From JADKCZ01 sp963786945 (GTDB lineage Bacteria > Myxococcota > Myxococcia > Myxococcales > Anaeromyxobacteraceae), in the NCBI GenBank assembly GCA_963786945.1, contig CAWBAO010000004.1:372001-436000 (forward strand): a stretch of 64,000 nt of DNA, read 5' to 3'. How positions within the stretch are numbered: the stretch's first letter is position 1; every line of letters starts with the position of its first letter. The notes under the pieces are model-generated. The model was not told the origin of the DNA, did no database searches, and saw only the letters and a list, made by a program, of their open reading frames with translations. Both the position numbers and the translations under genes were made by a program. Shown piece by piece: positions 1-7,898 of the stretch.

Positions 1-522
1 CCCATGACCGTGGCGCTGCCGGTCAACCTGCCGCGGCGGGTGATGGTGCCGGACCTGCAGGGGGAGTACCCGCCCTACTTCATCTACGGGCCGCTGGTCT
101 TCTCGGTGGCCTCCCAGCAGCTCATCCAGGCCAGCGGCCGCGGCGCCATGGCCAACATGTTCGGGAGCCCGCTCTTCAACCGCATGCTCGACTCGCCGGC
201 CTTCCCGGACGAGGAGCTGGTGGTGGTGCCGGCCCCCTTCCTGCCCCACCGGCTGGCCAAGGGGTACGACTCCCCGCAGGGCGCGGTGGTCAAGTCCATC
301 AACGGGGTGGCGGTGAAGAACCTGCGCCACGCCGTGGAGCTGCTGCGCGACACCAGGGGCGAGTTCGTGGTCATCGACTTCGAGCGGCGCAGCGGCGAGG
401 CCATCGTCTTCTCCCGCAAGGAGCTGGACGCGGCCACCGAGGAGCTGCTCACCGACAGCGGCATCCGCTCCCAGGGGACCCCCGAGCTGATGAAGGCCTG
501 GAACGCCAGGGGCGGAAAGTAG
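1..522 (+). CDS. Do-like (HtrA/Deg) serine protease, C-terminal part
   Basis: The gene enters from outside the window, and the frame is already open at base 1. The visible 173 or so residues look like the C-terminal PDZ region of a Do-like serine protease of the plant Deg9/Deg10 type. A GPLVF segment is followed by a helical stretch, then a PDZ-like core around residues 95-150 (AVVKSINGVAVKNLRHAVEL, then a strand with VVIDFERR). In that family this region binds peptide or the neighbouring PDZ domain. The catalytic triad would lie upstream and cannot be seen, so protease activity is inferred. An in-frame ATG at base 4 is probably internal. The end (TAG at 520-522) faces the end of the argJ gene, a convergent pair 39 bases apart. 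Confidence 0.6.
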   Translation, partial: PMTVALPVNLPRRVMVPDLQGEYPPYFIYGPLVFSVASQQLIQASGRGAMANMFGSPLFNRMLDSPAFPDEELVVVPAPFLPHRLAKGYDSPQGAVVKSINGVAVKNLRHAVELLRDTRGEFVVIDFERRSGEAIVFSRKELDAATEELLTDSGIRSQGTPELMKAWNARGGK

Positions 523-561
523 CCCGGGTGGCGGAGCCGGCGGCGGCCGGGAGGGCGCGGA

Positions 562-1884
562 TCAGCTCCGGTAGTCGGCGTTCTCGGTGACGTACTCGTG
601 GGTGAGGTCGGCGCCGAGGACCTCGGCCGCGCCCGGCCCCACGCCCAGCTCGATCTCGATCTCCACCGCCCGCTCGTGGCGGGGGAAGTCGACCGGGGGC
701 CTGAAGGTGATGCCGTCGGCCGCCGGCGCCTGCGGGTAGAGCTCGGCGGCCAGCAGGTGGGCGGTGAGCCGCCGCTCCTTCTCCCGGTCGAGCTGGAAGA
801 GCCCGCCCTCCAGGATCACCTCGCCGCCCATGGTGAGGCGGGCCCGGGCCGGGTCGAGGGGGATGCCGCGCGCGCCGGCCTCCTTGCCGAGCGCCGCCAC
901 CAGCCGGCCCACGTTGGGATCGTTCCCCGCCACCGCGGTCTTGAGGAGCGGCGAGTTGACCACCGCCTTGCCGAGCTGGCGGGCCGCCGCCGCGTCGGGC
1001 GCGCCGCGGACCGTGACCCGCATGACGTGGCGCACCCCCTCGCCGTTGCGGACCACGTCCTCGGCGAGGTCCCGGCAGACCCGGGTGAGAGCGGCCTGGA
1101 AGGCGGCGGCGTCGACCGGCCCCGCCGCGCCCGAGGCCAGCGCCACCACGGTGTCGCTGGTGGAGGTGTCGGAGTCGATGGAGATGGCGTTGAAGCTGGC
1201 GTCGACGGCGGCCGCCAGCGCGGCGCGCAGCGTGGCCCGGTCCACCGCGGCGTCGGTGAGCAGGTAGGCCAGCATGGTGGCGAGGTTGGGCTCGATCATG
1301 CCCGCCCCCTTGGCGATGCCCACGATGGAGGCGCCGCCGGGGAGGACGTGGCGCCGGACCTTCGGGTAGAGGTCGGTGGTCATGATGCCGTCGGCCGCCG
1401 GGAGGATGCTCCGTCCCTGCAGCGATCCGACCGCCGCCGGCAGCGCCGCCACCATGGCGCCGACCGGGAGCCGCCAGCCGATGACCCCGGTGGACGACGG
1501 CAGCACCTCGCCGGGCGCCAGCCCGAGCAGGCCGGCGGCCTCGGCGCAGAGCCGCTCGCAGGCCTCGACGCCGCCCGGGGCGCAGACGTTGGAGATCTTG
1601 TTGTTGACGAGCAGGGCGCCGAGCCGCGGCTCGTCCAGGCGGCGGCGCCCCACCAGCACCGGCGCGCCGGGGAAGGCGTTCCTGGTGAAGACCGCGGCGA
1701 ACGCCTCGGTGGGCCGATCCAGCGCCAGCAGCGCCAGCTTCATGCGAGCCGGCTTGTCCACCTCCTGGGGAACGAACTCGAACGACGAGGCGCCGGCGCG
1801 GAAGCCGCGCGGGAGGCCGGCCTGGGTGGCCAGCCAGTCACGGTGCGCGGCGCGGTCGGCGAAGGTCAGCGAGGTGCTCGGCAT
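562..1884 (-). CDS. argJ: Glutamate N-acetyltransferase / amino-acid acetyltransferase ArgJ
   Basis: This bifunctional arginine-biosynthesis enzyme transfers the acetyl group of N-acetylornithine to glutamate and, in many bacteria, also makes N-acetylglutamate from acetyl-CoA. At 440 residues it is longer than the usual ~400. It carries the autocleavage region KGAGMIEPNLATML, with Thr203 as the expected nucleophile freed when the chain splits into alpha and beta parts. NSPLLKTAVAGNDPNVGR and the ending VTENADYRS are family hallmarks. A GGAGGG Shine-Dalgarno lies 4-5 bases before the ATG, and a possible promoter sits at 1913-1941. It stands alone and is not in an arg operon. Mono- versus bifunctionality cannot be told from sequence. 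Confidence 0.93.
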   Translation of the reverse strand: MPSTSLTFADRAAHRDWLATQAGLPRGFRAGASSFEFVPQEVDKPARMKLALLALDRPTEAFAAVFTRNAFPGAPVLVGRRRLDEPRLGALLVNNKISNVCAPGGVEACERLCAEAAGLLGLAPGEVLPSSTGVIGWRLPVGAMVAALPAAVGSLQGRSILPAADGIMTTDLYPKVRRHVLPGGASIVGIAKGAGMIEPNLATMLAYLLTDAAVDRATLRAALAAAVDASFNAISIDSDTSTSDTVVALASGAAGPVDAAAFQAALTRVCRDLAEDVVRNGEGVRHVMRVTVRGAPDAAAARQLGKAVVNSPLLKTAVAGNDPNVGRLVAALGKEAGARGIPLDPARARLTMGGEVILEGGLFQLDREKERRLTAHLLAAELYPQAPAADGITFRPPVDFPRHERAVEIEIELGVGPGAAEVLGADLTHEYVTENADYRS

Positions 1885-1912
1885 CCATCCCTCCAGCGGG
1901 AGTCGGTCCGCG

Positions 1913-1941
1913 TGTCTACCACCAACCAGGCGGCCGGTCGA
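1913..1941 (-). promoter_or_regulatory. Candidate argJ promoter
   Basis: On the minus strand, TCGACC (-35-like) and TAGACA (-10-like) are separated by 17 bases, about 29 bases before the argJ ATG. This is sequence inspection only. In DNA this GC-rich, a spaced TA-containing hexamer is moderately informative. Confidence 0.38.
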
Positions 1942-2115
1942 TCCGGGCCGCGAGCGACCATGAGGGGACGGGGCCGTCGGGGAGGTCCCCGCGCCCGGAC
2001 GCAGCCACGACCCGGTGCGCGACGGGTCTCGCCGCCGGCGATGCCGGGCGCCGGGGCCGGCGCGCCTCTCGCGCCAAGCGTCCTTCTCGGGGCCCGGCTC
2101 GGGGCGGAATCCATC

Positions 2116-2133
2116 TAGGGACCCCTAAAAGGG
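2116..2133 (+). promoter_or_regulatory. Overlapping small palindromes, possible XRE operator
   Basis: TAGGG-AC-CCCTA (2116-2127) overlaps CCCT-AAA-AGGG (2124-2134) just upstream of the -35 box of the XRE gene. Small XRE regulators commonly bind palindromes at their own promoter, so autoregulation is a reasonable inference. No second copy was noticed near other genes. Confidence 0.3.
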
Positions 2134-2134
2134 A

Positions 2135-2163
2135 TTGCCTCGCGGGCGGCCGGACGTTACCAA
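2135..2163 (+). promoter_or_regulatory. Promoter of the XRE gene, leaderless type
   Basis: TTGCCT and TACCAA are 17 bases apart. The -10 box ends only 6 bases before the ATG at 2170, and there is no Shine-Dalgarno. A start of transcription at the usual distance would fall on the A of the ATG, predicting a leaderless mRNA. Confidence 0.5.
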
Positions 2164-2169
2164 GCGTGT

Positions 2170-2379
2170 ATGGACCTCGTGACCCGCTTCGCCGGAAACG
2201 TCCGCAAGCTCCGCAGCAAGAAGAAGCTCTCCCAGAAGGTCCTCGCCGACAAGGTGGGGATCTCGGTCTCCTACGTGTCGATGCTGGAGCGGGGCCAGCG
2301 GTCGCCGCCGCTCGACATGCTGGAGAAGGTCGCCAAGGCGCTGGGCGTGACGCCCGTCTCGCTGCTGGGCGGCAAGTAG
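2170..2379 (+). CDS. Small XRE-family HTH regulator
   Basis: A 69-residue protein that is almost entirely one Cro/C1-type helix-turn-helix (residues 8-64). The recognition region reads LSQKVLADKVGISVSYVSML, followed by ERGQRSPPLDML and KVAKALGV. There is no sensor or dimerisation domain, so it resembles compact Cro-like repressors or transcriptional switches. It is transcribed alone, from what looks like a leaderless promoter, with palindromes upstream that could be its own operator. It converges on the peroxiredoxin gene across a strong hairpin. Targets are unknown, and no toxin or phage gene lies next to it. Confidence 0.85.
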   Translation: MDLVTRFAGNVRKLRSKKKLSQKVLADKVGISVSYVSMLERGQRSPPLDMLEKVAKALGVTPVSLLGGK

Positions 2380-2387
2380 CCGGGCCT

Positions 2388-2406
2388 CCCCCCGGCCGCC
2401 GGGGGG
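2388..2406. terminator. Hairpin between convergent genes
   Basis: CCCCCCGG and CCGGGGGG form a perfect 8-bp stem with a 3-base loop. It lies between the stop of the XRE gene and the stop of the convergent peroxiredoxin gene. Neither side has a U-tract. A bidirectional terminator is the likely role. Confidence 0.55.
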
Positions 2407-2411
2407 ACGCG

Positions 2412-2924
2412 TCAGGAGCCGAGCGTCGGCTGGCCGGGCTGCCAGCCGGCGGGGACGGGCCGGCCGGTCCGCAGCGCCTCCATCACCCGCACCAGCTCCG
2501 AGATCGACCGCCCCACGTCCAGGTTGTGGGCCGCGGCGTACTGGATCACGCCGCCGGGATCGACGGCGAAGGTGGCGCGCGAGGCCACCCCCGCCCCCTC
2601 CAGCAGCACCCCGTAGGCGCGGGCGATGGCCCCGCCCGGATCCGCCAGCAGCGGGAAGCCCACCTCGCCGAGCACCTCGGCGATCCAGCGGCGGTGGGTC
2701 CCGGCGTCGTCGACCGAGAGGCCGAGGACCTGGGCGCCCAGCTCGGCCCGCCGCTTGGAGAGCTCGCGCAGCTCGGTCGGGCAGACCGGGGTGAAGTCCC
2801 GGGGGTAGAAGAAGAGCAGCACCCAGCCGCCGCGCAGGTCGACCAGCCGCGCCTCCACGGGCGAGCCGTCCCCGGCCACGCCGTGGGCCTTGAAGTCCGG
2901 GGCCGCGTCGAGAATGCTCAGCAT
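2412..2924 (-). CDS. Peroxiredoxin (AhpC/TSA family), one-cysteine form
   Basis: A thioredoxin-fold peroxidase of 170 residues that reduces peroxides. The peroxidatic motif FYPRDFTPVCPTEL places the reactive cysteine at residue 48. The C-terminal segment PVPAGWQPG matches the classical 2-Cys motif VCPAGWKPG except that the resolving Cys is Val. Cys48 is the only cysteine in the protein. It must therefore form a mixed disulfide with a partner such as a thiol or glutaredoxin-like reductant, or act as a 1-Cys enzyme. It is a single gene, convergent with the XRE regulator. Family assignment is secure; the reductant is not visible. Confidence 0.88.
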   Translation of the reverse strand: MLSILDAAPDFKAHGVAGDGSPVEARLVDLRGGWVLLFFYPRDFTPVCPTELRELSKRRAELGAQVLGLSVDDAGTHRRWIAEVLGEVGFPLLADPGGAIARAYGVLLEGAGVASRATFAVDPGGVIQYAAAHNLDVGRSISELVRVMEALRTGRPVPAGWQPGQPTLGS

Positions 2925-2990
2925 CCGCTCACCATGCGCTACAGGTAGGCGGCCACCTTCGCCGCGTCAAGCGGCGCCACCGGAGAGACC

Positions 2991-3896
2991 ATGACCTCGG
3001 CCCTGCTCGCCCTCGCCCTCGGAACCTTCTCCATCGTCGCCGCCGACGTCCGCACCGGCCAGCTGGGCGTCGCCGTCCAGTCGAAGTTCCCCACCGTCGG
3101 CGCCATCGTGCCGGCGGCGCGGGCCGGTGCCGGCGCCGTGGCCACCCAGGCGCTCGGCAACGTGAAGTGGAAGAAGGAGGCGCTCGACCTGATGGCCAGG
3201 GGCGTCCCGGTGGAGGAGGTCCTGAAGACGCTGGTGGCGGCCGACCCCCAGCGCGAGGAGCGCCAGCTCGGGCTGGTGGACGCCCGGGGCAAGGCGGCCA
3301 GCTGGACCGGCGCGCGCTGCCCCGACTTCGCCGGCTCCATCGTCGGCGACGGCTTCGCGGTGCAGGGGAACATCCTGGTGGGCCGCCCCACCATCGAGGC
3401 CATGGCCAGCGCCTACCAGGCGGCCGCCGCGGCCGGGAAGCCCCTGGCGGAGCGGCTGCTGCTGGCCCTGGAGGCCGGGCAGGCGGCCGGCGGCGATCGC
3501 CGCGGCCAGGAGTCGGCCGCGCTGCTGGTGGTCCGGCCCGGCGGCGGCTACCTGGGGGGCGACGACACCTGGGTCGACCTCCGCGTCGACGACTCGCCGG
3601 CGCCCATCGCCGAGCTGCGCCGGCTCTACACCGACGTGCACCAGTACTACTTCGGCGACACCACCGAGCTGGTCAAGGTGGACGGCGCGCTGGCCAGGGA
3701 GCTGCAGGCCTCGCTGGCGACGCTGGGCTTCTACAAGGGGCCGGCCACCGGCGCCTACGACGCCGCCACCCGCCAGGCGCTCGAGGACTGGATGGGCTGG
3801 GAGAACCTCGAGGGGCGGATCAAGCCGGGCGACGTGATCGACGGGCTGGTGCTGCGCCACCTGCGTAGACAGCTTGCCGAGCGCGGCAAGAAGTAG
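2991..3896 (+). CDS. DUF1028 protein with C-terminal peptidoglycan-binding domain
   Basis: This 301-residue protein has two parts. Residues 10-215 are a DUF1028 domain, an Ntn-hydrolase-like fold of unproven activity, with TFSIVAADVRTGQLGVAVQS near the start and the internal DGFAVQGNILVG and RRGQESAALLVV motifs. Residues 225-300 match the putative peptidoglycan-binding module (LQASLATLGFYKGPATGAYD). This pairing is known in the family. The first dozen residues are hydrophobic but too short for a clear signal peptide. If the Ntn-type mechanism applies, the first residue of mature DUF1028 (Thr12 or Ser14) would be the nucleophile. The gene is transcribed alone; cell-wall amidase activity is only a guess. 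Confidence 0.8.
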   Translation: MTSALLALALGTFSIVAADVRTGQLGVAVQSKFPTVGAIVPAARAGAGAVATQALGNVKWKKEALDLMARGVPVEEVLKTLVAADPQREERQLGLVDARGKAASWTGARCPDFAGSIVGDGFAVQGNILVGRPTIEAMASAYQAAAAAGKPLAERLLLALEAGQAAGGDRRGQESAALLVVRPGGGYLGGDDTWVDLRVDDSPAPIAELRRLYTDVHQYYFGDTTELVKVDGALARELQASLATLGFYKGPATGAYDAATRQALEDWMGWENLEGRIKPGDVIDGLVLRHLRRQLAERGKK

Positions 3897-3943
3897 CGCC
3901 CCCGGCACCCTGCCCCGGCTCGCCGCGCCACGGGGGCCTCTGG

Positions 3944-3949
3944 TATCCT
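3944..3949 (+). promoter_or_regulatory. -10-like element before asd
   Basis: TATCCT lies 39 bases before the asd ATG in an otherwise GC-only stretch. No clear -35 box was found at 16-18 bases. The same TATCCT occurs before thyX (12671) and the hybrid kinase (21301). Confidence 0.35.
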
Positions 3950-3988
3950 GCCCGGCCCTCGAACCAGACTGCACGGAGGCACGGAGTC

Positions 3989-5077
3989 ATGAGCCAGAAG
4001 AAGCTTCGCGTCGGCGTCCTCGGCGCGACCGGCATGGTCGGCCAGCGGTTCCTCGCGCTGCTCGAGAACCACCCCTGGTACGACGTCACCCTGCTGGCCG
4101 CCAGCGCCAACTCGGCCGGGCAGAGGTACGCCGACGCGGTGAAGGGGCGCTGGGCGCTCAAGACCGCCATCCCCGCCGCCCACGCCGGCCTCACGGTCCG
4201 CAACGCCTCCGACGTCAAGGCCATCGCCGCCGAGGTGGACTTCGTCTTCTGCGCCGTCGACATGTCGAAGGAGGAGACGGCCCGGCTGGAGGAGGACTAC
4301 GCCCGCGCCGAGACCCCGGTGGTCTCCAACAACTCGGCCCACCGCGGCACGCCCGACGTGCCCATGATGGTGCCGGAGCTCAACCCCGAGCACGCCCAGG
4401 TGATCGAGCTGCAGCGCAAGCGGCTGGGGGTGAAGCGCGGCTTCATCGCCGTCAAGCCCAACTGCTCGCTGCAGAGCTACGTGCCGGCCATCCACCCGCT
4501 GCTGAAGTTCGGGCCGAAGAAGATCGCCGTGTGCACCTACCAGGCCATCTCCGGCGCCGGCAAGACCTTCGAGACCTGGCCCGAGATGGTCGACAACCTC
4601 ATCCCCTTCATCAAGGGGGAGGAGGAGAAGTCGGAGAAGGAGCCGATGAAGATCTGGGGCCGGATCGAGGGGAGCGGCATCGTCGCCGCCCGCGAGCCGG
4701 TCATCAGCGCCCAGTGCATCCGGGTGCCGGCCTCCGACGGCCACATGGCGGCGGTGTTCGTGCAGTTCGAGAAGAAGGCCTCCAAGGAGGAGATCCTGGC
4801 GCTCTGGAAGGGGTTCGCCGGGCGGCCGCAGCAGCTGGCGCTGCCGAGCGCGCCCTCCCCCTTCCTGCAGTACTTCGAGGACGAGTCGCGCCCGCAGACC
4901 AGGCTCGACCGCGACGCCGGGAACGGCATGGCGGTCACCATCGGCCGGCTCCGCCCCGACAGCCTCTTCGACTGGCGGTTCGTGGCGCTCTCGCACAACA
5001 CCGTCCGCGGCGCGGCCGGCGGCGCCGTGCTGACCGCCGAGCTGCTCACCAAGGACGGCTGGATCACCGCCAGGTAG
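3989..5077 (+). CDS. asd: Aspartate-semialdehyde dehydrogenase, archaeal/fungal type
   Basis: This enzyme reduces aspartyl phosphate to aspartate semialdehyde with NADPH, the branch point to lysine/diaminopimelate, threonine and methionine. The 362-residue chain has the N-terminal dinucleotide loop GATGMVGQRF (12-21), the catalytic Cys159 in VKPNCSLQ, and the ISGAGKTFETWPEM segment. The longer size and the NCSLQ context (not the NCTT/NCST-type E. coli form) put it in the archaeal/fungal branch of the family, which is also found in some bacteria. The start has an upstream GGAGG-like sequence. It is single-gene, not linked to lysC or dapA here. Confidence 0.93.
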   Translation: MSQKKLRVGVLGATGMVGQRFLALLENHPWYDVTLLAASANSAGQRYADAVKGRWALKTAIPAAHAGLTVRNASDVKAIAAEVDFVFCAVDMSKEETARLEEDYARAETPVVSNNSAHRGTPDVPMMVPELNPEHAQVIELQRKRLGVKRGFIAVKPNCSLQSYVPAIHPLLKFGPKKIAVCTYQAISGAGKTFETWPEMVDNLIPFIKGEEEKSEKEPMKIWGRIEGSGIVAAREPVISAQCIRVPASDGHMAAVFVQFEKKASKEEILALWKGFAGRPQQLALPSAPSPFLQYFEDESRPQTRLDRDAGNGMAVTIGRLRPDSLFDWRFVALSHNTVRGAAGGAVLTAELLTKDGWITAR

Positions 5078-5160
5078 CGGCGTCGGGCGCTGGAAGGCCC
5101 GGACCCGTGCGGCCACCTGCGCTGCCGCGCGCGCTCCGTCGGGGGCGCCCGCGGCGGCGG

Positions 5161-5188
5161 TTGCGGCGCCGGGCGGTCCCGCTAGAGT
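5161..5188 (+). promoter_or_regulatory. Promoter of the nitroreductase gene, leaderless type
   Basis: TTGCGG and TAGAGT are separated by 16 bases, and the -10 box ends 7 bases before the ATG at 5196. A possible GTG start at 5187 would lie inside the -10 hexamer, which favours the ATG. Confidence 0.45.
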
Positions 5189-5195
5189 GGGCGGC

Positions 5196-5765
5196 ATGCC
5201 TCGCGTGACCACCCACCCCGTCGACCCGCTCTTCCTCCGTCGCTGGTCGCCGCGCGCCATGTCGGGCACCCCGGTGCCGCGGGCGCAGCTGCTCACGCTG
5301 CTGGAGGCGGCCCGCTGGTCGCCGTCCGGCGGCAACGGCCAGCCCTGGCGGTTCGCCTACGCGCTGGCCGGGACGCCCCACTTCGACCGGTACCTCGCCA
5401 CCCTGGTCCCGGGCAACCTCGAGTGGTGCGGGCGCGCCGGGGCCCTGGTGCTGCTGGCGGCCAAGGTGGTGCGCGACGACGGCCGGCCGTCTCCGCTGGC
5501 GCCGTTCGACGCCGGGGCGGCGTGGATGGGCCTGGCGCTGCAGGGCACGATCTCCGGCCTGGTGGTCCACGCCATGGCCGGCTTCGACCGCGAGGCGGCC
5601 CGCCAGGCGGCGGCGCTGCCGGCCGGGGTGGAGCCGCAGGTGATGATCGCGGTGGGCCATCACGGCCGCGTCGAGGACCTTCCCGAGAAGCTGCGCGCGC
5701 GGGAGCAGCCCAGCGACCGGCTGCCGCTCGAGGCCCTGTCGGTCGAGGGGCGCTTCGGCGGCTGA
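5196..5765 (+). CDS. Nitroreductase-family protein
   Basis: An FMN-dependent nitroreductase-fold protein of about 189 residues. The N-terminus has the FMN-phosphate-binding pattern RRWSPRAMSGTPVP. AARWSPSGGNGQPWRF is the classic helix that packs on the flavin. GAAWMGLALQGTISGLVVH is the dimer-interface helix. The family reduces nitro groups, quinones or enones using NAD(P)H; the physiological substrate is unknown. I chose ATG 5196 over GTG 5187 because of the promoter position. The stop is followed at once by a strong hairpin, so the transcript is probably monocistronic and separate from the liv operon. Confidence 0.85.
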   Translation: MPRVTTHPVDPLFLRRWSPRAMSGTPVPRAQLLTLLEAARWSPSGGNGQPWRFAYALAGTPHFDRYLATLVPGNLEWCGRAGALVLLAAKVVRDDGRPSPLAPFDAGAAWMGLALQGTISGLVVHAMAGFDREAARQAAALPAGVEPQVMIAVGHHGRVEDLPEKLRAREQPSDRLPLEALSVEGRFGG

Positions 5766-5788
5766 GGATTGCCGCACTGCGGCAATCC
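5766..5788 (+). terminator. Hairpin after the nitroreductase gene
   Basis: GGATTGCCGC and GCGGCAATCC form a perfect 10-bp stem with the triloop ACT, one base after the stop codon. There is no U-tract. A terminator or mRNA-end stabiliser is likely; because it is a palindrome just upstream of the liv promoter, a protein-binding site is the alternative. Confidence 0.55.
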
Positions 5789-5796
5789 CCTGCCCC

Positions 5797-5825
5797 TTGC
5801 GGTGAACCGGCGCGCAGCGTAGGAA
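5797..5825 (+). promoter_or_regulatory. Promoter of the liv operon
   Basis: TTGCGG and TAGGAA are spaced by exactly 17 bases, 35 bases before the livK ATG. This leaves a short leader containing the GGAGG ribosome-binding site. Confidence 0.5.
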
Positions 5826-5860
5826 AACCGTTCGTCACACCCTTCCCCGGAGGAACGCTC

Positions 5861-6982
5861 ATGCGATTCGCAGGTCGGATTTCCCTCGCCTTTGTCGCCG
5901 CCTCGCTGCTGCTCACCGGCCCCGCCCGCGCCGAGACCGTCGTCAAGATCGGCGCCGCCCTCAGCCTCACCGGCCCCGCCGCCGCCTATGGCGCCCAGCA
6001 GAAGGCCGGCATCCTCGCCGCCGTGGAGGAGATCAACAAGTCCGGCCAGCTCAAGGGCGTGAAGCTCGAGGCGGTCATCGAGGACGACGCCTCCACCAAG
6101 GAGCAGGGGATCGCCGTCTACCAGCGCTTCATCAACAAGGACAAGGTGGCCGCCATCATCGGCCCCACCCTCTCCAACACCGCCACCGCGGCCGATCCGC
6201 TCGCGCAGGGGGCCAAGGTCCCGGTCGTCGCCGTCTCCAACACGGCGCCCAAGGGGATCACCGACATCGGCGACTACATCTGGCGCGTCTCGCTCACCGA
6301 GGGGCAGGTCATCCCCGGCGCGCTCCAGCGGCTCCAGGCCAAGCTCGGCTTCAAGAAGGCCGGCCTCCTCTACGGCAACGACGACGCCTTCACGCAGGCC
6401 GGCTACAACGTGATGAAGGCGGCGACCGAGGCGATGAAGCTGGAGGTGGTCGGGACGCAGACCTTCGCCAAGCCCGACAAGGACTACACCGCTCAGCTCA
6501 CCGCGCTGCTGGCCGGCAAGCCGGAGATCCTCATCGTCTCGGCGCTGGTGGAGAACGCCTCGGGCATCGTGGCCCAGGCCCGCCAGCTCGGGTGGCAGGG
6601 GCCCATCTTCGGCGGCAACGGCTTCAACAGCCCGAAGCTGATGGCCAACGCCGGTCCGGCCGCGGAGGGCGTCTACGTCGGCACGGCCTGGAACAAGGTG
6701 AGCACCGAGGCGTCCAACCAGGCCTTCCTCAAGGCCATGGCGGCGCGCAACCACGAGCCCGACCAGTTCTGCGCCCAGGCCTGGACCGGCGTCGAGGTGA
6801 TCGCCGAGGCCGTCAAGCTCTCCGGCGGCAAGGGCGGGCGCGACGACGTCAAGGCCGGGTTCCTCAAGGTGAAGGACCTGCCCACGCCACTCGGCAAGTT
6901 CTCCTTCCTCGAGAACCGCGACGGCAACCACGCGCCGGCCCTGCAGGTGGTCAAGGACGGCAAGTTCCAGATCGTGCCGTAG
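5861..6982 (+). CDS. livK: Branched-chain amino acid ABC transporter substrate-binding protein
   Basis: A periplasmic binding protein of 373 residues, the first gene of a five-gene transporter operon. Residues 1-24 form a signal peptide ending ARA before ETVVKIG. The mature protein has the Leu/Ile/Val-binding fold: IGAALSLTGPAAAYG at the N-terminus, IGPTLSNTATAADPL in the ligand cleft region, and the C-terminal QVVKDGKFQIVP. The ATG at 5861 follows CCCGGAGGAACGCTC, a strong Shine-Dalgarno. An upstream extension of the open frame lacks such a site. Exact ligand (Leu/Ile/Val, other amino acids or amides) is inferred from family membership only. Confidence 0.92.
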   Translation: MRFAGRISLAFVAASLLLTGPARAETVVKIGAALSLTGPAAAYGAQQKAGILAAVEEINKSGQLKGVKLEAVIEDDASTKEQGIAVYQRFINKDKVAAIIGPTLSNTATAADPLAQGAKVPVVAVSNTAPKGITDIGDYIWRVSLTEGQVIPGALQRLQAKLGFKKAGLLYGNDDAFTQAGYNVMKAATEAMKLEVVGTQTFAKPDKDYTAQLTALLAGKPEILIVSALVENASGIVAQARQLGWQGPIFGGNGFNSPKLMANAGPAAEGVYVGTAWNKVSTEASNQAFLKAMAARNHEPDQFCAQAWTGVEVIAEAVKLSGGKGGRDDVKAGFLKVKDLPTPLGKFSFLENRDGNHAPALQVVKDGKFQIVP

Positions 6983-7006
6983 CCGCTCCCGGAACCGGAG
7001 GCGAGC

Positions 7007-7891
7007 GTGGGGCAGCAGGTCATCAACGGGCTGTTCCTGGGGAGCATCTACGCCCTGTTCGCGCTCGGCTACACGCTCGTCTTCGGCGTCCTCGACATCC
7101 TCAACCTGGCCCACGCCGCCGTCTTCATGGTGGCCACCTTCGTGGCCGTGGCGCTGGTGGGGCACGGGCTCCACATCCTGGTGGCGCTGCCGGCGGCCGT
7201 CCTCTTCGCCGGGCTGCTGGGGCTGGTGCTGGAGCGGGTGGCCTTCCGGCCGCTGCGGGCCCGGACCGACTCCAACATCTCCGGGCTGATCAGCTCGCTG
7301 GCGGCCGCCACCATCATCGAGGCGGTGGCGCTGGAGATCTGGGGGCCCAACATCACCCGCTTCCCCTTCGGCACGCTGCCGGACGGCCCGGGCAGCCAGT
7401 TCCAGCTCTTCGGGGGGACGGTCTCGCGGCTGCAGCTCACCATCATCGCGGTGGCGGTGGCCCTGGTCCTCGCCCTGACCTGGCTGGTGCAGCGGACCAG
7501 GCTGGGCCGGGAGGTGCGGGCGGTGGCGGAGAGCCCACGCGCCGCGCGCGTGCTGGGCGTCGACGTCGACCGGGCCATCGCCGCAGCCTTCTTCATCTCC
7601 TCGTCGCTGGGCGGCGCGGCCGGGGTGCTCTACGGGCTGGCCTTCAACTCCATCTCGCCCGACATGGGCCGAGGGGTGGAGCTGAAGGGGCTGGCGGTGA
7701 TCATCCTCGGCGGCATGGGGTCGATGCCGGGTGCGGTGGTGGCCGGGTTCGCCCTCGGCCTCATCGAGGTCTTCGTGGTGGCCAACCTGGGCGGGTCGTG
7801 GCGCGACGCCATCTCCTTCGCCGGCCTCTTCCTCTTCCTGGTGCTTCGCCCCCGCGGCCTGATGGGCGCCGCCGTGACCCGGGAGGCCTGA
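7007..7891 (+). CDS. livH: Branched-chain amino acid ABC transporter permease LivH
   Basis: An inner-membrane permease of 294 residues with about eight hydrophobic segments. It opens with QQVINGLFLGSIYALFALGY, typical of LivH, and contains the ILGGMGSMPGAVVAG segment near the C-terminus that contacts the ATPases. The start is GTG 7007, with GGAG seven bases upstream, 24 bases after livK. With LivM it forms the translocation channel. Confidence 0.93.
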   Translation: MGQQVINGLFLGSIYALFALGYTLVFGVLDILNLAHAAVFMVATFVAVALVGHGLHILVALPAAVLFAGLLGLVLERVAFRPLRARTDSNISGLISSLAAATIIEAVALEIWGPNITRFPFGTLPDGPGSQFQLFGGTVSRLQLTIIAVAVALVLALTWLVQRTRLGREVRAVAESPRAARVLGVDVDRAIAAAFFISSSLGGAAGVLYGLAFNSISPDMGRGVELKGLAVIILGGMGSMPGAVVAGFALGLIEVFVVANLGGSWRDAISFAGLFLFLVLRPRGLMGAAVTREA

Positions 7892-7898
7892 GCCCGTC

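Noticed and set aside
598..2118. A 506-residue frame opposite argJ
   Set aside because: Antisense shadow of argJ; its translation is low-complexity.
5187..5195. GTG start for the nitroreductase
   Set aside because: It lies within the best -10 hexamer; ATG 5196 fits the promoter.
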